Assembly: GCA_016206235.1 (NCBI GenBank)
Contig: JACQRZ010000045.1
Span: 1 to 12,453, forward strand
Direction of reading: 5' to 3'
DNA: 12,453 bases
Origin: Candidatus Uhrbacteria bacterium
GTDB lineage: Bacteria > Patescibacteriota > Patescibacteriia > JACQRZ01
Shown piece after piece: positions 6,963 to 12,426 of the stretch; the first letter of the stretch is position 1, and the number at the start of each line of letters is the position of its first letter. The notes beneath the pieces are model-generated. The model was not told the DNA's origin, made no database searches, and worked only from the letters and a program-made list of their open reading frames with translations. Made by a program: the position numbers and the translations under genes.

Positions 6963-7092
6963 GTCCCACAGACAATAGGTGCCTAAGAAATCCGAAGGCT
7001 TAATATCCTATCGAGGGTAAAATTCTCCTTATATTCATAAGGACGGTCGATGTTTTACTTCTGTGTGGCAACACACAGTTTTATTTTTATTT
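6963..7092 (+). ncRNA. Ribosomal L10 leader (autoregulatory cis-RNA) with attenuator
   Basis: The leader upstream of rplJ shows the conserved pattern of L10 leaders: GACAATAGGTG (6971-6981), a GCCT/AGGC hairpin (6981-6984 with 6996-6999), and GCTTAATATCCTATCGAGG (6998-7016). ATAGG (6975-6979) pairs with CCTAT (7007-7011). A second hairpin, TCCTTAT/ATAAGGA (7026-7032 with 7037-7043), follows, then an intrinsic terminator at 7061 onwards. GTAAAA (7017-7022) could pair with TTTTAC (7053-7058) next to the terminator. In Bacillus-type systems the L10(L12)4 complex binds such a leader, which mimics its 23S rRNA site, and represses its own operon. The motif match is direct; the switching mechanism is inferred. 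Confidence 0.8.
7061..7092 (+). terminator. Intrinsic terminator/attenuator in the L10 leader
   Basis: CTGTGTG (7061-7067) and CACACAG (7072-7078) form a perfect 7-bp stem closed by a GCAA tetraloop (GNRA type), followed by TTTTATTTTTATTT. It lies about 60 bases before the rplJ start, so it would end transcription early when the leader is bound by L10. Confidence 0.8.
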
Positions 7093-7114
7093 AGGTTTAG
7101 TTCTTTAGTAATCA

Positions 7115-7145
7115 GCTAGAAGCTAAAAACTAGAAGCTAAAAACT
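7115..7145 (+). repeat. 14-bp tandem repeat (CTAGAAGCTAAAAA x2), plus orientation
   Basis: Two perfect copies of CTAGAAGCTAAAAA (7116-7129 and 7130-7143) are followed by CT, ending six bases before the rplJ ATG. The same unit occurs, diverged and inverted, between frr and rseP. Like the CCACTAA array, it takes the place where a Shine-Dalgarno sequence would be expected. Confidence 0.9.
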
Positions 7146-7150
7146 TATCT

Positions 7151-7687
7151 ATGGCCCGATCAAAAGCAAGTAAAGTCACGATTGGCGAGCAATTGCGTGA
7201 GAGACTTGGAAAGAGCACGGCAGTTGTTTTTGCAAACCTTCAAGGCCTTAAGGTAAAAGAAGCAGAAGAGTTACGAAAAGCCTGTAAGGGGGAGAAAAGC
7301 GAGTGTGTCATGGCAAAAAAGACGCTTCTTACTCGCGTATTTCAGGATAATGGCTACGATGTCAATGTCCGGAAATTTGAGGGGGAAGTTGCGGCAATTT
7401 TCGGGTACGCAGATGAAATCGCTCCAGCAAAGGTTGCTGCCACCTTCGCCAAAACTCACGAAGCACTGAAGATTCTTGGAGGCATTATGCCTTCGGCACC
7501 TGCTGACTCTCGCATTTTGAACGCTGGTGCCGTGCAAACTCTTGCCAAATTGCCGTCAAAGGATGAGCTGCGAGCGAAGATCGTTGGTACTATCGCAAAT
7601 CCATTACGCGGTATGGTCGGCGTTTTGCAGGGAAATCTTCGCAGTCTTGTCTACGTACTCAACGCAGTAAAAAATTCAAAAGCATAA
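7151..7687 (+). CDS. rplJ: Large-subunit ribosomal protein uL10
   Basis: Base of the ribosomal stalk: the N-terminal domain binds 23S rRNA and the C-terminal helix binds L7/L12 dimers. It has 178 residues, slightly longer than the usual 165-175. The N-terminus MARSKASKVTIGEQL is followed by STAVVFANLQGL (22-33), where the family usually has a conserved Tyr or Phe and GL, then VMAKKTLLTRVF (53-64), matching the V-x-KNTL region with Lys for Asn. FEGEVAAIFGYADEIAPAKV and ILGGIMPSAP are also typical. The C-terminal LRGMVGVLQGNLRSLVYVLNAV (about residues 152-173) is the stalk-binding helix. It follows the L10 leader and precedes rplL after 53 bases, as an autoregulated two-gene operon. No Shine-Dalgarno sequence is visible. 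Confidence 0.97.
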   Translation: MARSKASKVTIGEQLRERLGKSTAVVFANLQGLKVKEAEELRKACKGEKSECVMAKKTLLTRVFQDNGYDVNVRKFEGEVAAIFGYADEIAPAKVAATFAKTHEALKILGGIMPSAPADSRILNAGAVQTLAKLPSKDELRAKIVGTIANPLRGMVGVLQGNLRSLVYVLNAVKNSKA

Positions 7688-7740
7688 TCTCCGTTCGAGC
7701 AACTAGTCACTAACAACTATAAAGTATAAACTCATAACGT

Positions 7741-8145
7741 ATGTCAGAAGAAAATAAGACGATCGTTCCAGAAAAATTCGCTGACCTCGTCTCGAAAATC
7801 GAACAGCTCTCTGTTCTCGATTTGGCAGAGCTTGTCAAAGTATTGGAGGAGAAATTCGGCGTATCCGCAGCAGCTCCAGTGATGGCGGTAGCAGGCGCAC
7901 CGGCAGGCGGTGAGGCAGCGGCTGTAGAGGAAAAGACATCATTTGATGTTGAACTTACCGATAGCGGCGCAAATAAAATCAATGTGATTAAAGCAGTGCG
8001 TGAGCTCACACAGCTCGGCTTAAAGGAAGCAAAGGACCTTGTTGACGCAGCACCAAAGATAGTAAAGGAAGGTGTTTCCAAGGCCGATGCAGAAAACATG
8101 AAGAAGAAGCTTGAAGAAGCAGGCGCAAAGGTTACGCTGAAATAA
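7741..8145 (+). CDS. rplL: Large-subunit ribosomal protein bL12 (L7/L12)
   Basis: Multicopy stalk protein that recruits and stimulates translational GTPases. It has 134 residues against a usual 120-130. The N-terminal dimerisation domain (about 10-45) includes LSVLDLAELVKVLEEKFGV. The Ala/Gly/Val-rich flexible hinge (about 42-62) is AAAPVMAVAGAPAGGEAAA. The C-terminal domain (66-134) carries KINVIKAVRELTQLGLKEAK (79-98), the factor-binding helices, and DLVDAAPKIVKEGVSKADAE. The N-terminal extension MSEENKTIVP accounts for the extra length. The start is preceded by TATAAACTCAT, a string also found just before frr, and no Shine-Dalgarno sequence. It is followed by a repeat and a terminator rather than rpoB. 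Confidence 0.97.
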   Translation: MSEENKTIVPEKFADLVSKIEQLSVLDLAELVKVLEEKFGVSAAAPVMAVAGAPAGGEAAAVEEKTSFDVELTDSGANKINVIKAVRELTQLGLKEAKDLVDAAPKIVKEGVSKADAENMKKKLEEAGAKVTLK

Positions 8146-8154
8146 TATATCAGT

Positions 8155-8184
8155 GTAATCCTGAGCGAAGTCGACGGATCTTGA
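8155..8184. repeat. Dispersed intergenic palindrome-like repeat (ATCCTGAGCGAAGTCGA type)
   Basis: The core ATCCTGAGCGAAGTCGAC followed by GGATCTTGAAC closely resembles a short repeat I know from intergenic regions of many unrelated bacteria, usually written ATCCTGAGCGAAGTCGAAGG; here A to C changes one position. The ends ATCC and GGAT are inverted repeats. Only one copy lies in this window. The match to the dispersed family is from memory. Confidence 0.55.
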
Positions 8185-8190
8185 ACATAA

Positions 8191-8223
8191 AAAAATACTC
8201 CGCATACAGTGCGGGGTATTTTT
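8191..8223. terminator. Bidirectional intrinsic terminator between rplL and the convergent gene
   Basis: AAAAATACTCCGC (8191-8203) pairs with GCGGGGTATTTTT (8211-8223) in a 13-bp stem with one G-T wobble on the plus-strand transcript and a 7-base loop (8204-8210). The outer A/T pairs supply a U-run in both directions, with an additional A-run at 8189-8195 serving the minus strand. It ends rplJ-rplL from the left and the 768-codon gene from the right. Confidence 0.88.
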
Positions 8224-8239
8224 ATCGAGTAACAATGTA

Positions 8240-10546
8240 TTATTTTATATCGAGTGGAATTCGAATAAGTTGCGAGTCATTGAGTACCAATAGTTCACGC
8301 TTTTGCCAGTTGACGGCAAAGCTTTTGAGATTCGTAAAGCTTTCAGACAGTATTTGATTTTTGAGATTCCCCGATTGTTTATCGAGAATGACTATTCGTT
8401 TCTGCGAAGGATCAAGAGCATAGAGATAGGGTGACTCTGTATCGGTTGCTACTTTTATAAAAAGACGTTGCGCTGGCTCAAGAACAGGATTGAGAATGCC
8501 ATTCAATTTGCCAGCAGCATAGCGCAAAATCGTATTATCATTATTGAGGATGTAGACAGTGCCGTCAATAGCGAAGTCAATCGCGTTTGTAAGATTCGTT
8601 TTTTTATCATTGATCCAGTCGGTTCCTACCTCAAACCCGTCGCCTTTTTTCGAGTGACGATATATTGATCCACTTTGCTTGTCGAATACATAGAGCCGCT
8701 GATTATAGACATGCGCGCTCGTAATTTCTTTTTCTGACGCATGGAAGGTAACGGGCATTGTTTGTATGTTTTTATTTTTCAAATGTAGTGAAAAGAGACG
8801 CGTGCCGCTACCATCACATACATAGGCGAGAGATGATGCAGTGGCGAGGCACCCAACTGAGGGCAATTTTGCCTGCGTGTCTATCTGAAGCGCTTTTCCA
8901 TTTGACGAGTCGAGTGAATAGAGGCCATCTGGAGTGGCAAGAAGCGTTTCGGCGCCAGCGATTTGAACAGAGACGCGATCAAGAGATGGGAGTTGCGAAG
9001 AGAGATCAGCAATAACGGTTGGATTTTGAATAACGATGACCCTATTCATTTTCAGTTTAAGTTGCTCAGCACGCGTTATGAGGCGCGCATATTCTTCGTT
9101 ATAGCGGATAATCGTTTTTGGCAGTTGCGCAAGAAGGTTTTCTGCTTCTAGAATATCTCCTCGCGCTTTTTCCTCGTTTTCATAAATCAAACTCGCTTCA
9201 GCAGTGTCAAATTGCTGCTCGATTGCTCGGACAAGAAGTTGGCTTTCGGCAAGGCGCTCCCTTTCATTTTTTGATTGCTGTAACGCGACAACGCTTTGAA
9301 CAAAAAGGACAGTAAAGAGCACACCGATGGCAAGTAATGCACGTGATGGAATCGGCAACGACATAAAAGATCGACGCGCTTTTGCAAAGAGTATGATGCC
9401 ACGACGTTTGAGCGCTGAGCACATGCCCATGAACAACTCTTTTTTATTTGAGGTTCGCACCTGCGCACGTATTTTTTTGAGAGCGTCGGGGACGCTAGAC
9501 ACCCAACGCAACTGCGCGAATCGTCTCACAAGGCCAGGAGCTCTTTTCAGCCTCCTTCGAAAGAGGAACATACATTTTGTGAACAGCTCCTTATACTGTA
9601 TTTTTTTGAAATAGGCGAGAAGATACACGCAAAGAGGAATCACCACTTTCATCACAAGCCAGTGAAGGCCATTTTTTATTGAAAGCGCAATTGCGGGAAA
9701 GAGAATAGTATCAGTTCCTCGCTGCGTCGTATGCAAATGTTGCATTGATGTATGAGAAGCAGTCTGCACATGTGTTCCATGGGCGTAAGAAGCCGATGGG
9801 GAATACCGAGGATGGATAAAAAGCGCGCTGAAATCGGATTTACCGTTGACTTTTGTAAGGAGATTTTGGAGAGATTGACCAAGCGCCTCAGGCGCGGTGC
9901 TTGCAAGCCGTTGCTTTATCTGTTCCGGCGTAATGTAATCGAGGAACGCTTGGTTGCAGAGTACCACTGTACCTCGTGCCATTGAGACATCACCAGAAAT
10001 AGCATTTGAAAACAGACGATGGTCATCATCGCTCTGTCCTTCAGAAATGGTAATGTGCGCGTAATGCGAGAACTGCTTCTGTTTGTAAACCGGATAAATG
10101 TAAAACGCTAAAACATTTTTTCCTGTCACGCTCAAATACAGTGTTGTGTCGCTGAGCGCTCCGAGGATGAAGTGAATTTTTTTAAAATCAAATCTTGATC
10201 GATCGTTGCTTTTCTCTAGGTTTTCAAGTGCCTGCACTACATGTTCGTTGGTATACTGCAGCGCGTTTTCAAAAAGGAATTCATTCGGATCGAGTGAATC
10301 GTCATCAACAGCTCCGGTAAACGCCGAACCCCCCTTATGATAAAAATCAAGGAAGTATTTGACCGCATCCTTTATTATGGTATGATAGGCTTCACTTGGT
10401 GAAAGTGAGTGAAAAACGCCAAAAAGTGTTGTTGATTCACTTTTGTGTTCTCCTTCGAGAGTCTCGAAAAAAACATACGACAGTTCGTCATTCAATTTTC
10501 CGGGAACTGATATTTTAGAAACAAATGCGCTCGATTTTTGGTTCAT
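8240..10546 (-). CDS. Large membrane protein: degenerate PPM-phosphatase-like domain, basic linker, coiled coil, beta-propeller
   Basis: A 768-residue protein of unknown function. Residues 10-245 form a soluble domain whose spacing recalls PPM/PP2C phosphatases: HFILGALSDTTLYLSVTG (125-142) sits where those have the GD-S-R strand, and LFSNAISGD (178-186) with TVVLCNQAFLDYITPEQI (193-210) where they have the SDGL region. The metal-binding Asp residues are not there, so it would be a pseudoenzyme. A hydrophobic stretch (293-312) is followed by a strongly basic linker (313-402), a clear membrane helix (403-422), a coiled-coil region (423-505) and a C-terminal beta-propeller (about 525-768) with blade-like strands such as GLYSLD, RLYVFDKQSG, TVYILN and YLYALD. 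The positive linker suggests the propeller is outside the cell. It has its own promoter, overlapping that of the divergent regulator. The PPM relation is inference from pattern; the other parts are visible. Confidence 0.8.
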   Translation of the reverse strand: MNQKSSAFVSKISVPGKLNDELSYVFFETLEGEHKSESTTLFGVFHSLSPSEAYHTIIKDAVKYFLDFYHKGGSAFTGAVDDDSLDPNEFLFENALQYTNEHVVQALENLEKSNDRSRFDFKKIHFILGALSDTTLYLSVTGKNVLAFYIYPVYKQKQFSHYAHITISEGQSDDDHRLFSNAISGDVSMARGTVVLCNQAFLDYITPEQIKQRLASTAPEALGQSLQNLLTKVNGKSDFSALFIHPRYSPSASYAHGTHVQTASHTSMQHLHTTQRGTDTILFPAIALSIKNGLHWLVMKVVIPLCVYLLAYFKKIQYKELFTKCMFLFRRRLKRAPGLVRRFAQLRWVSSVPDALKKIRAQVRTSNKKELFMGMCSALKRRGIILFAKARRSFMSLPIPSRALLAIGVLFTVLFVQSVVALQQSKNERERLAESQLLVRAIEQQFDTAEASLIYENEEKARGDILEAENLLAQLPKTIIRYNEEYARLITRAEQLKLKMNRVIVIQNPTVIADLSSQLPSLDRVSVQIAGAETLLATPDGLYSLDSSNGKALQIDTQAKLPSVGCLATASSLAYVCDGSGTRLFSLHLKNKNIQTMPVTFHASEKEITSAHVYNQRLYVFDKQSGSIYRHSKKGDGFEVGTDWINDKKTNLTNAIDFAIDGTVYILNNDNTILRYAAGKLNGILNPVLEPAQRLFIKVATDTESPYLYALDPSQKRIVILDKQSGNLKNQILSESFTNLKSFAVNWQKRELLVLNDSQLIRIPLDIK

Positions 10547-10557
10547 ACCCTTGATGC

Positions 10558-10586
10558 TTTACATTATTGTATGAAGAGATTATACT
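10558..10586 (+). promoter_or_regulatory. Promoter of the winged-helix regulator gene
   Basis: TTTACA (10558-10563), a 17-base spacer and TATACT (10581-10586). Transcription would start near 10593. Half-sites TGTATG (10568-10573) and CATACA (10592-10597) form an inverted repeat around both -10 boxes and may be an operator. Confidence 0.65.
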
Positions 10587-10606
10587 ACAGGCATACATTT
10601 TAGCAA
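10579..10606 (-). promoter_or_regulatory. Promoter of the 768-codon gene, overlapping the divergent promoter
   Basis: On the minus strand, TTGCTA (10601-10606) and a perfect TATAAT (10579-10584) are 16 bases apart. Transcription would start near 10572, leaving a 5' UTR of about 25 bases. The -10 box shares four base pairs (10581-10584) with the -10 box of the plus-strand promoter. Confidence 0.65.
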
Positions 10607-10659
10607 GTGCTTTTTTACGAGCAAAAACGGCTGTTCTGTCATTAACAAGGTTGATGCAT

Positions 10660-11313
10660 ATGCTTGAACAACTATTTGGATCAAAAACACGTACAAAGCT
10701 TTTGCGGCTCTTTTTGCTGAATCCTGATGAAGCTTTTTTTATACGTGAGCTCACAAGAAAAATAGACACACAGATAAATTCTGTTCGAAGAGAGCTCCAA
10801 AATTTGTATGAATGCGACATTTTAGAGGTTGTTCAAGTTCAGCCGAGCGGCGAAGCCATTGCGGAACCAAGGGAAGTAACATTGACAAAGCCTGAATCAC
10901 GAAAGGATTCACTCGTTGCCACTCAGGCAAGAAAATTTTTCAGGATGAATAAAAATTTTGTTCTCTTTAATGAGCTTAAGTTGCTTTTTCTCAAAAGCCC
11001 ATTGCTTTTTCAAAATGAATTAATCAGGGAGCTCAAAAATATCGGCACTATTGATTTTGCGGCACTCACCGGTTTTTTTGTTGACCGTGAAGATATTTCT
11101 GTTGACTTGTTGATCGTTGGAGAGGCGCCTAAGACAAAACTTCTCAAACTGATTAATGCCTTTGAGAAGGAGTTTGAGCGCGAGATCAACTACACTACAA
11201 TGACGACAGAAGAATTTCTCTATCGGAAAAGTCTTACCGACAGATTTCTTTTTCAAATACTTGAAGGCAAGAAAATCGTTATCATCAACAAGCTTCCCGC
11301 GCCTAACGTGTAG
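10660..11313 (+). CDS. Winged-helix transcriptional regulator with nucleotidyltransferase-like C-domain
   Basis: Predicted DNA-binding protein of 217 residues. MLEQLFGSKTRTKLLRLFLL and FFIRELTRKIDTQINSVRR form an ArsR-like winged helix; the likely recognition helix is about 38-50. The C-terminal part (about 126-210) resembles a minimal nucleotidyltransferase: LTGFFVDREDISVDLLIVG (136-154) lies where the GS motif and D-x-D metal site would be. The first Asp is S147 and only D149 remains, and the GS pair is also lost, so catalysis is unlikely. INYTTMTTEEFLYR (176-189) is typical of this fusion type, which I know mainly from CPR genomes. The start is placed at 10660 because an AAGG lies nine bases upstream; an in-frame ATG at 10567 precedes the promoter -10 box and cannot be used from it. 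It is divergent from the 768-codon gene, its likely target. Confidence 0.8.
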   Translation: MLEQLFGSKTRTKLLRLFLLNPDEAFFIRELTRKIDTQINSVRRELQNLYECDILEVVQVQPSGEAIAEPREVTLTKPESRKDSLVATQARKFFRMNKNFVLFNELKLLFLKSPLLFQNELIRELKNIGTIDFAALTGFFVDREDISVDLLIVGEAPKTKLLKLINAFEKEFEREINYTTMTTEEFLYRKSLTDRFLFQILEGKKIVIINKLPAPNV

Positions 11314-11331
11314 TCTTGGGAGGTCTTGGGA
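11314..11331 (+). repeat. Short direct repeat TCTTGGGA x2
   Basis: TCTTGGGA occurs at 11314-11321 and 11324-11331, directly after the regulator stop codon, with a 10-base period. No stem-loop or U-run accompanies it, so it is not a terminator. Confidence 0.5.
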
Positions 11332-11372
11332 TTTGGCCTGAATATCCACTTCTCTTCTTTGGAGTATCGCGG

Positions 11373-11378
11373 TATACT
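11373..11378 (+). promoter_or_regulatory. -10 element before the PH-domain gene (leaderless layout)
   Basis: TATACT lies eight bases before the ATG at 11387, so a transcript from it would begin at or just before the start codon. The sequence 17 bases upstream, TTCTCT (11350-11355), is a poor -35 box. The same TATACT box and spacing precede holB. Confidence 0.45.
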
Positions 11379-11386
11379 AGGCGGGT

Positions 11387-11965
11387 ATGTTAGGACTTCA
11401 TGAAACACTCTCGCTCGATACGCACGAGAATATCCTAGGCACCTATCGGTGCAACGTATTTAAAACAGCATTGAGGATATTGCCGTGCGTTCTTTTTTTA
11501 TGCATGTTGTTTCTTTTTATTTTTCCCTTTTTTTATCGGGGCACCTTTGGGGTACTTACCTTCCTTGTTCTCTTATTTCTTGATGCTCTTTGTATAGCTC
11601 GTTTTCTTGTGCAGTGGTACGGCACGTTTTATATATTAACGGAGCGCCGATTATTTAGTGTGCGACGGTACGGTTTTTTTAAGAAAAAAGTGCATGAAAT
11701 ATTGCTCGAGAATATTAATGAACTTTCGTATGATTCAAAGGGCATTATTCAGACACTCTTACAGTACGGCACCATTCACTGTAAACTCTTTCCAGCAAAT
11801 ACGCATTTTGAAATAGTTGAGGTTTCTCGCCCCCAGGAAGTGCTCACAAGTATTTCTCGCAGAGCTGCGCTTGTTCGCAAGAGTGCTGGTGTAGGGCATA
11901 GGTTAGATCAGCAGGCCGCGCTTTCAATCCCGCTTCAAGAAATAGATTCTGACCAACCACATTGA
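11387..11965 (+). CDS. Membrane protein with bacterial PH domain (YdbS/DUF304-like)
   Basis: A 192-residue protein with two adjacent membrane helices (about 30-50 and 52-76) followed by a bacterial pleckstrin-homology-like domain (about 78-160). The conserved start of the domain is visible in WYGTFYILTERRLFSVRRYG (77-96), then a basic FFKKKVHEILLENINELSYD segment and LLQYGTIHCK (124-133), matching the pattern in which a variable strand is followed by a G-x-I/V strand. The last 35 residues look disordered. The function of this family is not established; a role at the membrane is inferred from the topology, with the PH domain in the cytoplasm. The ATG directly follows a -10 box with no room for a leader. 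Its TGA stop lies 11 bases before the start chosen for the next gene. Confidence 0.82.
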   Translation: MLGLHETLSLDTHENILGTYRCNVFKTALRILPCVLFLCMLFLFIFPFFYRGTFGVLTFLVLLFLDALCIARFLVQWYGTFYILTERRLFSVRRYGFFKKKVHEILLENINELSYDSKGIIQTLLQYGTIHCKLFPANTHFEIVEVSRPQEVLTSISRRAALVRKSAGVGHRLDQQAALSIPLQEIDSDQPH

Positions 11966-11976
11966 ATAGAGAGCCT

Positions 11977-12402
11977 ATGTCTCGCTTGACATCATTTTTT
12001 TCATCGAAGCTTTTTTTTGCGGCAGGTTTGTGTCTGCTGGCATTTGTCGTGTATCAATTGGGAAGGATTTCTTTGGTAAGGTATGACATGAATACGGATA
12101 TACGCGAACTGGAAAAAGAATCAGAGAGTTTAGAGCAAAATCAGCAGCGTCTATTGAAATTACAGGAGTTTCTTTCAACTGATTTTTTTGCTGAGCGAGA
12201 AGCGAGGTTAAAGCTTGGCATGCAAAAAAAAGGTGAAAATGTAGCTTTGGTACATCCGCCCGAAACCGCCTCTGTCTCAGATGAGGATTTAAAAAAACGA
12301 GAGGTGACGCGCAGCGAGGACGGTAACTCGTTAGAGGAGGAGCGTAAAAAAAAGAATCCCGAATTGTGGTGGGATTACTTTTTTGCAAATCCGGATAAAT
12401 AA
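11977..12402 (+). CDS. FtsB/DivIC-like septum formation protein
   Basis: A bitopic division protein of 141 residues. A short basic N-terminus and one membrane helix (about 11-28) are followed by a coiled coil (about 35-66, with heptad-like Leu/Ile and many charged residues) and the family motif FFAEREARLKLGMQKKGENV (70-89), equivalent to the EREAR-LG-KPGE pattern of DivIC/FtsB. In other bacteria this protein joins FtsL and FtsQ/DivIB in the complex that activates septal wall synthesis. A charged tail ends in NPELWWDYFF, longer than in E. coli FtsB (about 103 residues). I chose the ATG at 11977 over an upstream TTG at 11962 that overlaps the previous stop, because ATG is usual and AGAG lies just upstream. 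A tRNA gene follows. Confidence 0.85.
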   Translation: MSRLTSFFSSKLFFAAGLCLLAFVVYQLGRISLVRYDMNTDIRELEKESESLEQNQQRLLKLQEFLSTDFFAEREARLKLGMQKKGENVALVHPPETASVSDEDLKKREVTRSEDGNSLEEERKKKNPELWWDYFFANPDK

Positions 12403-12410
12403 GATATAAT
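12382..12410 (+). promoter_or_regulatory. Promoter for the tRNA gene at the window end
   Basis: TTTGCA (12382-12387) and a perfect TATAAT (12405-12410) are 17 bases apart. The expected start near 12417 is about ten bases before the mature tRNA 5' end. The -35 box lies in the last codons of the ftsB-like gene. Confidence 0.65.
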
Positions 12411-12426
12411 CCATTATCCGTGATAT

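Noticed and set aside
7694..7730. A promoter for rplL (TATAAA at 7718 or 7725)
   Set aside because: Neither has a -35 match at normal spacing, and rplL is expected to be read from the L10 leader promoter.
7710..8099. 129-codon minus-strand ORF opposite rplL
   Set aside because: Antisense to a clearly coding ribosomal protein gene; the Ala/Ser-rich product mirrors the rplL hinge codons.
10567..10659. Upstream in-frame start (ATG at 10567 or 10654) for the regulator
   Set aside because: 10567 lies upstream of the -10 box at 10581, and 10654 is only three bases from AAGG. The extra residues match nothing, while the winged-helix domain begins at 10660.
11314..11340. Terminator after the regulator gene
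   Set aside because: The direct repeat TCTTGGGA has no inverted partner and no U-run follows.
11962..11976. TTG start for the ftsB-like gene overlapping the previous TGA
   Set aside because: Possible as a coupled start, but the ATG at 11977 is the more usual codon and is preceded by AGAG.
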